From contig CM070632.1 of assembly GCA_036346255.1 (NCBI GenBank), positions 20,973,408 through 21,037,407 of the forward strand: a stretch of 64,000 nt of DNA. The letters are read 5' to 3'. The notes below the pieces were generated by a model. It saw only the letters and a program-made list of their open reading frames with translations, did not search any database and was not told the DNA's origin. Positions 12,741 to 24,725 of the stretch are shown here, one piece after another (positions within the stretch are counted from its first letter, which is position 1; each line of letters begins with the position of its first letter). The stretch is from Ampelocalamus luodianensis. Lineage: Eukaryota; Streptophyta; Magnoliopsida; Poales; Poaceae. The position numbers and the translations under genes were made by a program.

Positions 12741-13330
12741 CCATTATGTGTTAATGGAGTATTTTGGTGATTAATGACAAATCTTATTATGAGACTAACA
12801 TTTCTACTTGTCATCTATTGTTTAGTCTCAATTAGATATAAAAGATAAAACTCATGGTTATCAATGACAAATCATTTTGAGAAACTAACATATACTTCTA
12901 TTGTTTAATCTCAATTGGATATAAAGGTAAGAATCAAAGAGGTATACATTCTACATCATATTCTTATATATTATCGCATTCCTTAAATCCAAAATATAGG
13001 TTGAACTCTACCAAAAGGTTAACTTAGATATGTGCATATATTTTTATTACACATTCGTATATGCACACATTTAGGGGGAGTTCACTCTATGTTTTGTGGT
13101 TTTATGAGTATTGATCCATATTCCCTTTCCACATATTTGGGATCTCTACTTTGAAACATATCCTTGAGTATATGAGACTTGTATAGTTCATATACACTCT
13201 TTTGAGTATATACAACTTGTGTAGTTCATATATACTCATACAAATCTTTATTCAATTATTTGTATCTGTAATGGTTATCATCAATTACCAAAGAGGAAAA
13301 GATTGTGTATCTTATCCCACCATTATTGGT
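12741..13330 (+). mobile_element. Sirevirus-like copia 3' fragment
   Basis: Two words are typical of the 3' region of grass Sirevirus copia elements in plus orientation: TTTAGGGGGAGTTC at about 13,070, and ATCATCAATTACCAAAGAGG then AAAAGATTGT (a degraded polypurine tract) at about 13,280. TTTTGGTGATTAATGACAA at 12,772 is also a common word near such LTRs. No coding domain remains. The fragment abuts the truncated gypsy LTR at about 13,331. Confidence 0.45.
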
Positions 13331-15839
13331 TACAGATCACATTTGTATTTTCAGAAAAGTAGCATGCAACAGTTATCACTGGATTTAGAAAATCTATTGT
13401 ATAAAACTTGGGATCAATATGGTGCAAAGAGGATGCTTGCCTTGATAATAATAAACTTCTGTTGCAGGCTCAGGTTGTTCAGAAATAGAATCAAAAGCTT
13501 CAGAAGAACCAGATTCTATAAGAAGCAATAAGGTCCAATAAATACCAAAATCGACAATAAGTACAGAATGAAAGAAATATGTATGATCAATCTGGAAATG
13601 CATGTTTAACAGCATGCTGAAGCTATATCTACTCTACTAGTGATAATAACCCATATTATCATATACAACTTTTAAATAACAGAAACTATATTCTAGATCC
13701 AAGTTTCAATTTTCATATTTTGAAAAGAACAGAAACAGGACAGATTACAGATTTTGGGAAAAAGGAAAATAGATCAAGCAAAGGTTCTAAAATAAAGCTT
13801 AGCCTGATCTATTAGGGTAGTTAATATCCCAAACTAACCTTAACCTAACCCTAATCGGTTAGATTACAAAGGCTAAAGAAAAACCTATATATTGTCGGTT
13901 GAGCCGACAAAAGAAGACAGAGACAGATCTCTGCTACAAGGTTAAGTAGATGATGACAAGAATTAAAAGGACAACTTATTATGCTACTAGGGTTTAGTTG
14001 ATACCTAACTAGGATGATAAGTTGACAGGAGAAACCCTAATTCTTGAAAACGATATGAAAGACCGAAAAGGTATAGATACAACTTTTCAGTTTAAAGCAA
14101 GTTGAAGCTACTGATATTCAAAAGAATGATTCATGTGAGCTACAAAGATACCTAGTGCACTTAAGATGTCTAGAACTAGGGCTTTAACTCATCAGGTTAA
14201 GAAAAACACCAAAAGTTGAGAAAACCGATTCTGCTCAACAGAGAGAACACCTTTGGTTTTAACCTACAAAAGATGTTAAAACCTTAGTGCAAGGTGAAAT
14301 CAGTGCTTAAGATGGATAAGCAATGGACAGGAGCAAGAAACTCCACTGGACAACAATGGAGGATGAAGAACTCCTTCGGTTAACACTGGTAACAGCAAAA
14401 AGATAGGGTTTATATATAGATGTTGAGCTACAGGGCAAAGGACAAGAGTCTAGAGTTGATGAGGTGTCCATTTAGGGCTAAATATCCCAAAAATTAGTTG
14501 CATAAGCTTTGGGATAAATCCTCTCCTCTGTTTACAGAGATGGCTGCGCGTAGAGGCAAGGAAGGAGATAAGAACCTTCTGACATGTGGGTCCCTTTGTC
14601 AGCCACAGCCGCGCGCGTCTCCTAAGACTCAAAAGAACATCAACCGTCCGATTAGAAATGGGCGGCTGTGATAAATAGAGGGGTTAAAAGGCTTTAATCT
14701 GCATCCTTTAATATGGGCCGTGCGATCTCAATCGGTCGATCGAGATTTAAACAGAGCCCAAAGGGATTTCGGGGTTTTCATTCAAATAGGGGCGTTGGAT
14801 TGAAATCCAACGATCAAGCGCAGAGGGTACACGTCACCTTTTAGATGAGATGACGCGGCACCGTCCGATTGAATTTCTACGGTCGGGATTAACGCGGGAT
14901 CCGGATGGTCCGAATGCATACACAATGCAGGCCCTTCGATTGAAATCCAACGGTCCATTGAATTTGGGCCTTAAAAGCCCTCGGTCAAAAAGGTGCACCG
15001 TAGGATCGAGATCTAAAGGCCCACGATGGATGCGCGCCTTTAAGTTTAAAATGAAAAGGCGGCGCGGTTGGATCGAGAATGGACGGTGGAGATCGTGAGG
15101 GGATCCGGAGTCGGCCGAATGCATACACCTCCCTTGACCGCTCGATCGAGATCTAACGGTGGAGATCGTGGCGCATACGTGGACAGCCCTCGTAACGTCG
15201 CAGCCTCGCCCGTTCGATGGAAGATCAACGGCTCGCATCACGCGTGGGATTCGGGCTCGCGCCCGAGCGTGACTGAGCCGGACTGCAGTGCACTGGGTTG
15301 GACCCAACCACATGGCTCGAGTCGCTACAGTGCTAGGTCTTGAATTCAGACCAGATTAGTCGACCAACCCTATTCAAATGCTTGAAGGTTTGACTGGGCT
15401 TTTAAAAATAGCAAATAAATTTGTAAAATCATGAAATTTTTACTGGAAGCTACTGGGATGATATATTTCCCAGATAAATTTTAAAAACCACATTATCACT
15501 TTGTAAAATACACAAATAATTATTTCAGCCCGAAAATGTTTATTTAAAGGTAAATATTTTTCTTTAAGCCAAAATAATTTCTAAAAATTCAACAAAAATG
15601 TTCTTTAGCCAAGATAATTTATCTAGGCTTTAATGAAAACACTTCCCAGTCATAATACAAGTTTTACCTTGTATTTCCTTTAAGACTTTAAATGGGTTTT
15701 TGGATTTTGGCTAAAAAGGAAGGTTTTAATTGGTAACAGCAAACCCAAACCGTTAATTATGAAGAGTAATGCTATGAACAGTATTCCATTACTGTTCATA
15801 AAGCAGATTATTACTGTTTATAAAATTGGGGCTGTTACA
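13331..15839 (-). mobile_element. Gypsy 3' LTR, truncated
   Basis: From TACAGATCACATTTGTAT onward this is nearly identical to 23,637-26,146. It ends GGGGCTGTTACA next to the polypurine tract. The part equivalent to 21,934-23,636 is missing and replaced by Sirevirus-like DNA, so this LTR lost its U5/terminal 1.7 kb by deletion or replacement. A TATA box like that of the other LTR sits at 14,410-14,419 (minus). Confidence 0.9.
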
Positions 15840-15856
15840 AACCTACCCCCCTTAAG
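15840..15856 (-). other. Gypsy polypurine tract
   Basis: On minus, CTTAAGGGGGGTAGGTT lies immediately before TGTAACAG of the 3' LTR; this is the plus-strand priming site. Confidence 0.85.
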
Positions 15857-15857
15857 A

Positions 15858-15877
15858 AAATCTCGTCCCCGAGATTT
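15858..15877. other. 20-bp hairpin AAATCTCG-tccc-CGAGATTT next to the polypurine tract
   Basis: Perfect 8-bp stem with a 4-nt loop, one base from the polypurine tract. A decayed version is in the same place in the L1 element (56,584-56,602). A role in priming or RNA structure is inferred. Confidence 0.6.
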
Positions 15878-16061
15878 GGAACAAGTTAGAGGTTAGGGAA
15901 AAAGTGAAACTGAAATGATTTATAAGGAAATTCAACAGCTGTTGTCTTGATTTCCTTCAAAGATAGTAAAGAAGAACTTTACATAATAACATAGTGTTAT
16001 TATTACACCTTGGTTTACATTGTTTTGTTTAAATTTTCCTTTGTGGATTCAAAGGAAAATT

Positions 16062-19046
16062 CTAAGCAACAAAATGATGGGGGTGCTCAATCTGCATCAG
16101 ATCTTCGCGCTCCCAGGTGGCTTCATCCTCAGAGTGATTAGCCCACATAATCTTCAAGAACTTGACAGCACGATTTCTCGTTATGCGTTCCCTTTCGTCA
16201 TGGATACGCACTGGTCGTTCTTGATAGGAAAGGTCAGGTTGGAGATCAAGATGCTCATAAGCAGTTGCCTCAATAGGAACACGAAGGCATTTCTTCAATT
16301 GAGACACATGAAAAGTATCATGCACTGCCGAGAGGGATTCAAGCAGTTCCAATTGATAAGCCACAGCTCCTCGTTTCACAATAATTCGGAAGGGTCCGAT
16401 ATAACGAGGTGCTAGCTTCCCTTTCACCTGAAAGGGATGAGTGCCCTTCATCGGTGACACTTTAAGATAGACATGGTCATCTACCTCAAAGCTTAATTCA
16501 CGACGGCGATGGTCAGCATAGCTCTTCTGACGAGATTGTGCAGCTTTCAAACGATCTCGAATCAGACGAACTTGCTCTTCTGCTTCTACCACCAAGTCTA
16601 GACCATAGAATGATCTTTCACCAGACTCAGACCAATTCAAAGGAGTCCTACAAGCTTTTCCATACAAGGCTTCAAAGGGTGACATTTGAATACTTGCCTG
16701 GTAGCTATTATTGTAGGAAAATTCCACAAATAGCAAAGATTTCTCCCAGTCTTTGCTATAGGATAGCACATAAGCTCGAAGGAGATCTTCCATTACTTGA
16801 TTCACCCTCTCAGTTTGACCACTAGTTTGAGGATGATAAGCAGTACTGAAAGAGAGTTCAGTCCCCATAGCCTGATGAAGACAATTCCAAAAGTGGGAAG
16901 TAAACTGAGGGCCACGGTCAGAAACAATGACCTTGGGAACACCATGAAGACAAACAATTCTAGCAATATAAAGCTCACGCTGGCGCTTGCCATGCGAAAA
17001 TGGTTTTGACAGAATAAAATGAGCCACCTTTGTCAAACGGTCGATGATTACCCAAATGGCATCGGACCCATTGGAAGTTTTGGGAAGACCAGTAACAAAA
17101 TCCATACCGATCTCTTCCCACTTCCACTGTGGAATAGACAAAGGTTGAAGGGTACCAGCTAGCTTTAGATGTTCAGCTTTAACCCTTTGGCAAATATTAC
17201 ATTCAGCAACATACTGAGCAATCTGCCTTTTCATTTGGCTCCACCAAAATGTCTTCTTCAAATCCTGATACATCTTGGTACTTCCAGGATGTAAAGAAAA
17301 CTTGGAATTATGAGCCTCTCTGAGAATTAGACTCTTCAGTTGAGGATATGCAGGTACTACCAAACGATTGCGATACCGAATCATACCGCGATCATCTTTA
17401 GAAAATTCATTGGCTTTGCCTGCCTTCAAATTTTCCTTGATCTCAGCCACTTCGGCATCAGTTTTCTGGGCCTCCAGAATCTGAGCTTCCAATGTGGGCT
17501 CCACTTGTAATGCAGCAATGAAGCCTTCGCCCACCAATTCAAGATTTAGGCGCTGAAAATCAGCACACAAATTCTTGGCCGTAGGCGAAAAGGATATGCG
17601 GTTGCACTATGACTTCCTGCTCAAAGCGTCTGCCACAACATTGGCTTTACCAGGGTGATAATGAATACCCATATCATAGTCCATGATCAATTCAAGCCAT
17701 CTTCTTTGCCTCATATTCAAATCAGCTTGAGTGAATATGTACTTTAGGCTTTTATGATCAGTATAGATCTCACAACGATTACCAAGAATGTAATGTTGCC
17801 AAATCTTCAATGCATGGACTACGGCAGCCAATTCTAAATCATGAGTAGGATAATTAACTTCATGAGGTCGCAACTGCCGAGATGCATATGCCACAACTCG
17901 GCCTTCTTGCATAAGCACACAACCAAGTCCATGGCGAGATGCATCGCAATAAATATCGAAGCTCTTAAGAACATCCGGAAGAGTGAGAACTGGAGCTTTA
18001 GTCAAGAGAGTTCTCAGAAGTCGAAAACTCTCCTCACACTTAGCTGACCATTCAAATTTCTTCTCTTTCTGCAAAAGTTGAGTCAAAGGTCTAGCAATTT
18101 TGGAGAAATTTTCAATGAACCTACGGTAATAACCCGAAAGCCCAAGAAAACTTCGGATCTCTGGGACACTCTTGGGAGGCTTCCAATCAAGTACATCTTG
18201 TACCTTGCTTGGATCGACAGCAATATCTCCTTCGGATAACACATGTCCCAAAAATGCAACTTGTCTGAGCCAGAAAGCACACTTGCTAAACTTAGCATAT
18301 AACTGATGTTTACGAAGTGTCTCCAGCACAAGTCTCAAATGTTGCTCATGGTCTTTGTCAGACTTGGAATAAATAAGGATGTCGTCAATGAACACGACAA
18401 TGAACTTATCCAAGAAATCCATGAACACTGAATTCATAAGATTCATGAAATAAGCTGGAGCATTGGTCAGACCAAAGGACATGACAGTATACTCGTACAT
18501 ACCGTAACGAGTAGAGAAAGCTGTTTTAGGGATATCCTCGGCTCTAACCTTGATTTGATGATAGCCCGATCGCAAATCAATTTTTGAAAAGACTCGGGCA
18601 CCAACTAACTGATCAAAAAGATCATCAATTCTAGGCAGAGGATACTTATTCTTGATGGTGACCTCATTTAACGGACGGTAATCCACACACATCCGTAAAG
18701 TGTTGTCCTTCTTTTTGACAAAGATTGCCGGGCATCCCCAAGGTGAGGAACTCGGTCGAATAAATCCTTTACCAAGCAATTCTCCAAGTTGTGTCTTTAA
18801 TTCAACCAACTCGTTGACAGACATTCGATAAGGACTTCTGGATATAGGAGCAGTTCCAGGAACTAGGTTAATTACAAACTCCACTTCCCGATCTGGTGGC
18901 AAACCGGGAAGGTCTTCAGGAAAGACATCAACATACTCACAAACAATTGGTACTGACTCCAAAGAAGGAGTGGTATCAACTTGGTGAGCACAAAGATGAG
19001 AACCCATCAGATTTGGATTGAAAACGCATCGAGGTGCCGCTTTCAT
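16062..19046 (-). pseudogene. Ty3/gypsy pol: RT, RNase H, integrase, chromodomain-like tail
   Basis: One frame runs from 19,046 to 16,062, broken only by a TAG at 17,607-17,609. Before the stop: RT with CVDYRPLN, FSKIDLRSGYHQI and catalytic VFIDD (residues ~218-222 of that part; FIDD replaces the usual YVDD-type box), then RNase H with CDASRHGLGCVLMQEG and LELAAVVHALKIW. After the stop, a 502-residue part has the integrase zinc site (H87, H94, C124, C127), catalytic D157, D218 and E254, and a C-terminal FLKIMWANHSEDEATWERE chromodomain-like motif. The proteins would copy and insert the element. The single stop means a recent loss; suppression or readthrough is possible but unproven. Confidence 0.92.
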
Positions 19047-20575
19047 TAGTTAAAGAAATGGATCTTTGAGCACAATTAATTTGCCCAAGATTCTTAGATA
19101 ACCAATCCATTCCTAGGATAACATCCAACCCTTTAGAATCTATCATAATCAAATCAGCCCAAAAGTCTACCCCTTCAATATTTATATTGACACCACGCGA
19201 ACTTGATCACCATAAAGGCTGATCCAGGTGAGTGGATGATATGGGGTGGATGAAGATGATGCACAATTAACTGATGTTGAGTAGCAAACTGCCTACTAAC
19301 AAATGAATGAGATGCTCCCAAATCAAATAAAACAGCGGCAATGCTGAAATTAACTAGGAGCATACCGAGAACAACTTCAGGAGTGACAGCTGCTTCCTCA
19401 GCAGTAATCTGGTTCACACGACCTCGAACCGGAACAGGGTCAGGCTTGACCACGGTCGGGGAAGGTGGTGCAGGACGCACAATAGCTGGGGAAGGTGAAA
19501 TAGGTGGTATCCCTTGAGCCTTGGCATAGCACTGATTGGCGAAATGCCCTAGGCGCCCACAATGATAACATATAACTCCCGGCCTGACAGTAACAATAGT
19601 CGGTGGCCGGTTTCCACTAGCCCTTGGTTGATTAGTGGAAGAAGATGGACGAGGGGCAAATACTGCCGGCCTGGGTGAAAATGGAGCTGGTGCCCGTGGT
19701 GGTCTAGGCACCCACATGCGAGGCCTTGGCGAACTGCCACTAGGAATAAACTGAGAAGTCCTCTGTCGCTTGCGTGACTCCTCCAAAGCCTTACTCTTGC
19801 TTTCGGCCACAATATCTTTGTTGACCAGATGAGAGAAATTTCTGAAGTCATGCAAAGCTACAGCCATCTGCAATTCCTCAGATAGCCCATTCAAGAACCG
19901 GTTTCGACGAAGGTCGATCGAAACATCATCGAGCATATCGGCAAGGAAATTGAACTCATGCGATACTCGATCCACGCACTTTCGCCCTTGCTTGAGAGCG
20001 AGGAATTCCTGTTGTTTGATCATCATGACTCCTTCAGGAATATGAGCTTCGCGAAAAGCCTCCACGAACTCATCCCAAGTAGGGACGTGTCCAGCCGGCT
20101 GAATGGCAAGGAGATTATCCCACCATATGCTAGCCGACCCATCAAGTTGATAACTGGCAAAAAGGACCTTCTCCCTCTCGGAGCATTGAGCAATTAGCAG
20201 CTTCTTCTCAATGGTCCGAAGTCAGTCTTCAGCCTCCATGGGATCATGGGAACTGGAGAACATCGGCGGGTTAGTCCGCTGGAAGTCAGTAAGACTGCCC
20301 TACACATGGTGACCTCCTGCTCTAACGGCCGGTGCAACAGGGGAAGAAGTATTGCGCGCAATTTGCTCTAGGATACGCGTTTGGTCCATTCGATTGCGCT
20401 CAATTTGCATGAGCACATCGGCCATAGAAGGTGGTGGAGGAAGCTCCTCTTCTTGGGGACCACCTTGAGGAACCTGAGAACTGGAAGGTTCAGTCTGACC
20501 TCCCTGAGAATGGGGCACTAGAGTCGACATGCCCTTCCCTTGTTGCGTCTGCGCACGAGTAGTAGGTCCTGTCAT
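19047..20575 (-). pseudogene. Ty3/gypsy gag and protease (broken)
   Basis: The gag start is likely at 20,575 (MTGPTTRAQTQQGKG). The frame is then broken by a TAG near 20,300 and a TGA near 20,224 replacing a Trp codon. The following open part (to 19,175) has the retrotransposon gag core (NRFLNGLSEELQMAVALHDF), a Pro/Arg-rich linker and one zinc knuckle, CYHCGRLGHFANQC (near 19,530-19,575). The aspartic protease follows: FDLGASHSF shows the catalytic loop with Leu where Ser or Thr is expected (D-L-G). At least two frameshifts between about 19,000 and 19,200 separate protease from RT. Gag would form particles and the protease process them; both look dead. Confidence 0.88.
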
Positions 20576-20870
20576 CCTGTTACCATATCATGGTTAACAA
20601 CATAACAAGGATATACTCGGCAAACCCAAACAAGGTTAAAATTAGGAAAGAAACAAACACTATACATATAATGCATCATGTTATGCCATGCACTCAAATC
20701 AACACCAAACCACAAACCTTACATAAACAGCAAAAGGGTTCGGTCCCAGCCTCACATAATAGTCGGCCACCACTGTCATAGTACAAACCAAAAGTCGAAC
20801 TTACATATTCTTTACAAAATACCACTGCCCTATTACATTTATTTAAGGCAACTACTAAACAAGAAGACAC

Positions 20871-21713
20871 CTATCCACGAGGATTCATCGTCGAGGTGCT
20901 AGCATATAGATCCCGGTTAAAGTTCACCGGAAACTCATTCAAAAGATGAGCTCCAGGGGAACCCGTGTCAACAGGATCCAAAGGACCAATAAGCCGCCTC
21001 GGCGATCCTAGCAATGGCTGATGACCTCCAGGAGGTGCAGTCCGCAGAGTGCGAGGAAAACCTGAAGTCATCCGGGCTTGACGCACTTGTCCATAAATAG
21101 GCACGCACCCGGCCACTTCCGGAAGTCGATAAAGGGGTGGTGCAGCAGCAGCGGGAGAGGTCTCATTGTCACCATAAAGCACGTTGCGAGGAACATGGTT
21201 CATGTTGACTCCAAGTAGCAGGTACTCCTGGGCCTCATTGAAACGATGCCGAGTTTCCCACAACTCCCTCACCAGGCAGCGATGGATTTGGTCCATGATG
21301 CGGACCATCCTCGCCAACTGTCGCACCTGAGGGTCTTCTCCAAACTGTATCTCATCAAACATGCTCACTTCTGCAGTAGGACCTTGATTCGGTAAGTGAT
21401 CATAGGGTGGTTGAGACAATTCCGTCAAATCATGACGAAGAAGGCTCATCATCCTACTAGCAGCTTCCTGAACCGCCATAGCCTCAGAAGTGGCAAGTGC
21501 TTGGACACAGTAAGGAACACTGCCGGCTACATGCCTAGCGATAACGTTGATGAAGGCGCGATAATCCTCCATCCCTGGGCCTCGGTCACGTCGATAAATG
21601 GCGTACTCCGGTTGGTAGGTGAAATTGGCTCGCCACATCATGTCTCGCAGCAAAACTGGAAACCCATCAACATCTTCAGCTCGGGTCTCCTTGACCAAAT
21701 ACCACCCGCTCAT
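20871..21713 (-). CDS. Extra ORF upstream of gag in the gypsy element, 280 codons
   Basis: This uninterrupted sense ORF starts about 205 bp downstream of the primer site and ends about 300 bp before the gag start. The start ATG (MSGWYLVKETRAED) is the first good one after the leader. The N-terminal two thirds look globular and mixed-charge (LLRDMMWRANFTYQPEYAIY; LARMVRIMDQIHRCLVREL, possibly helical). The C-terminal third is Pro/Gly-rich. I see no signal peptide, membrane span, zinc knuckle or enzyme motif. Extra ORFs next to gag are known in several plant gypsy lineages and their function is mostly unknown. It is odd that this ORF is intact while gag and pol carry stops. It could be a cofactor, or open by chance survival. 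Confidence 0.65.
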   Translation of the reverse strand: MSGWYLVKETRAEDVDGFPVLLRDMMWRANFTYQPEYAIYRRDRGPGMEDYRAFINVIARHVAGSVPYCVQALATSEAMAVQEAASRMMSLLRHDLTELSQPPYDHLPNQGPTAEVSMFDEIQFGEDPQVRQLARMVRIMDQIHRCLVRELWETRHRFNEAQEYLLLGVNMNHVPRNVLYGDNETSPAAAAPPLYRLPEVAGCVPIYGQVRQARMTSGFPRTLRTAPPGGHQPLLGSPRRLIGPLDPVDTGSPGAHLLNEFPVNFNRDLYASTSTMNPRG

Positions 21714-21918
21714 CTATAGACAAAAAGACAAGATAAGGAAACAAGTCACTTTGGAAAAAGCCAACAGAAAGTTGGGCAAGAATTGATATTAAGGAGGATA
21801 AGAAATAAAAGATGTCATACTTAAACTTTCAAAATTATATTACTGCTTGAAAATAATTTTATCAGAAGACTCTCTAATTCCTTCGGCCAAGCTACTTCTA
21901 ACCTACAGGCAATGTATG

Positions 21919-21930
21919 CTCTGATACCAA
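21919..21930 (-). other. Primer binding site (initiator tRNA-Met type)
   Basis: On minus, TGGTATCAGAGC lies three bases inside the 5' LTR edge, matching the 3' end complement of plant initiator tRNA-Met used by many plant LTR elements. Confidence 0.9.
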
Positions 21931-22415
21931 CGCTGTGAGGACCCCCGGGTATTGGAAATGTACTTAATTAAATTCATACTGTAACACAATTGTTAATTAA
22001 GGAACAGTACTGCCCCTTTATTAACGATCATGCTAGAAGTATAAATTTAACAAGTAACCGATCCAATAATCAGGATTCCCGGATATATATATCTCACAAT
22101 GGTTCCCAGGATCAACGACCATTGCATATATATCCTTCAACAACATTGCATCATACACATACAAGTCATACACTTACATAATTAAACATAAGTTTGCAAG
22201 TTTCGGTTCAGTACTACATTATTAAGTGACTTGGTCACTTCAAAAGTCTAACAGCGGAAGCAAAATAAAATGGCAACATCCACCAATGGCCCCATCCACC
22301 CGCAGGCGATTGCGTGGAGGAAAGAAGTAGCGTTACTCGTTAGCGTCACCCTGATCGGCGCTAACGGGCACTTCATATAAATAACCGTCCTCACCGCAAC
22401 AATAGGTTATAACAC

Positions 22416-22438
22416 CTTGAGTACGGAAGGTACTCAAG
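22416..22438. other. Hairpin CTTGAGTAC-5nt-GTACTCAAG
   Basis: Perfect 9-bp stem with loop GGAAG. The same device recurs in nearly every LTR family in the window (see findings). Confidence 0.7.
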
Positions 22439-22762
22439 CAAGTCTTACACAAACTAATAAAAGAAAGTGTTTATTAGAACCTATTCAAATGAGTAGAATT
22501 TATACATGCATAAGGTTGCAACAGGAAGGTAAGATGGTTAAGTTTTGCATAAAGTAGGACATCTTAACCTACAAAGACTAGATTTTAACAAAGCTATTTA
22601 ATAAATCACAGTTGGACTAGAACAGTAAGTAAAGAAATTAATTGTAAACAGTACAGTGCATGAATCCCTCATGCAGAACCAAAAACAGAAACCAGATTTG
22701 TAAATCAAAACTTCTATACAGGTGACATCAATTCAAGTTATCGTCCATGACCGTGGACACGG

Positions 22763-22774
22763 CTATTCGAATAG
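22763..22774. promoter_or_regulatory. Palindrome CTATTCGAATAG
   Basis: Perfect 12-bp palindrome within a longer conserved block (GTCCATGACCGTGGACACGG upstream, TTTACCCACACGAC downstream), shared with other LTRs at 2484, 58,734, 60,126 and 63,483. A regulatory function is inferred. Confidence 0.5.
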
Positions 22775-24715
22775 TTCAATACCCTGCAGTGGTGTACATC
22801 TTTACCCACACGACTTAGCTAGCCCGTTGCCTTCGGATGCCTCCGAATGATGACATACTTCCTTTGGTATGCCGACCGGGGAAACTAAGATTTGGCATTT
22901 TTCAACAAGCTAACACTATTGAGTTGGACCCCCATGTGTGAACCGATCTCTTAAACAACGATCGATAGCATCCGCTAACAGGGCACACATGTTGCGTCAG
23001 GAATGCCGACCCAAACAATTAAATGCAAACTGGGTTCGCTGCCCATATTAGTTTGCAATCAGCATCTTTAAGGTACGTACATGCGACGGAGCACATATAC
23101 GCCCTCACCCTTCTAAGAACATCTGATACTGACATACAAGCTCACATGGCATAAAACGCAGTCATAAGACCAAAGCATCTATGCCATACAAGGTCAATAC
23201 ACATATCCTTACTCTCCTGTTTCCAACCCAATAGTCTTAACCTTTTACTTAACCAAACAGCGCCCATACACTGCATGTGGAAGTATGTGGGGGACTTGAA
23301 TTGAATAGTCAGAGTTCAGTCCTTAATTGGTCCAGACAAGTCCACCACAAATCCCAATCTCGTGCACAAAGGCACCATCACTAGCTTCCTCTTGTCCAGA
23401 TCAATTTAAATATAAAATTCATTTCTAACATAAGTAAACTGGACAAAGAGTTTAAAATAACATGAAGCCATTTGTGATTCCCATGTTTGACAAGATATTC
23501 TTGTCAAACTCTAAAGTTCTCTAGACTGCATGTCTAAGCCAAATCTGAAAATATATAATAGTGTACAATACTACTCTAGGGTTGAGTGTATGGTCATAAT
23601 TAAAGTAATCCACAATGTTAGGTTATAACTAACTACTACAGATCACATTTGTATTTTCAGAAAAGTAGCATGCAACAATTATCACTGGATTTAGAAAATC
23701 TATTGTATAAAACTTGGGATCAATATGGTGCAAAGAGGATGCTTGCCTTGATAATAATAAACTTCTGTTGCAGGCTCAGGTTGTTCAGAAATAGAATCAA
23801 AAGCTTCAGAAGAACCAGATTCTATAAGAAGCAATAAGGTCCAATAAATACCAAAATCGACAATAAGTACAGAATGAAAGAAATATGTATGATCAATCTG
23901 GAAATGCATGTTTAACAGCATGCTGAAGCTATATCTACCCTACTAGTGATAATAACCCATATTATCATATACAACTTTTAAATAACAGAAACTATAGTCT
24001 AGATCCAAGTTTCAGTTTTCATATTTTGAAAAGAACAGAAACAGGACAGATTACAGATTTTGGGAAAAAGGAAAATAGATCAAGCAAAGGTTCTAAAATA
24101 AAGCTTAGCCTGATCTATTAGGGTAGTTAATATCCCAAACTAACCTTAACCTAACCTTAATCGGTTAGATTACAAAGGCTAAAGAAAAACCTATATATTG
24201 TCGGTTGAGCCGACAAAAGAAGACAGAGACAGATCTCTGCTACAAGGTTAAGTAGATGACGACAAGAATTAAAAGGACAACTTGTTATGCTACTAGGGTT
24301 TAGTTGATACCTAACTAGGATGATAAGTTGACAGGAGAAACCCTAATTCTTGAAAACGATATGAAAGACCGAAAAGGTATAGATACAACTTTTCAGTTTA
24401 AAGCAAGTTGAAGCTACTGATATTCAAAAGAATGATTCATGTGAGCTACAAAGATACCTAGTGCACTTAAGATGTCTAGAACTAGGGCTTTAACTCACCA
24501 GGTTAAGAAAAACACCAAAAGTTGAGAAAACCGATTCTGCTCAACAGAGAGAACACCTTTGGTTTTAACCTACAAAAGATGTTAAAACCTTAGTGCAAGG
24601 TGAAATCAGTGCTTAAGATGGATAAGCAATGGACAGGAGCAAGAAACTCCACTGGACAACAATGGAGGATGAAGAACTCCTTCAGTTAACACTGGTAACA
24701 GCAAAAAGATAGGGT

Positions 24716-24725
24716 TTATATATAG
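24716..24725 (-). promoter_or_regulatory. LTR TATA box
   Basis: On minus CTATATATAAACCC, about 1.4 kb from the LTR start; the same sequence is at 14,410-14,419 in the other LTR. Likely the element's RNA polymerase II promoter. Confidence 0.55.

Noticed and set aside
14834..15343. ORFs on both strands in the gypsy LTR (also 25,140-25,650)
   Set aside because: Both LTR copies have similar frames because they are identical repeats; sequence is GATCGAGATCTAACGG-type repeats, not coding.
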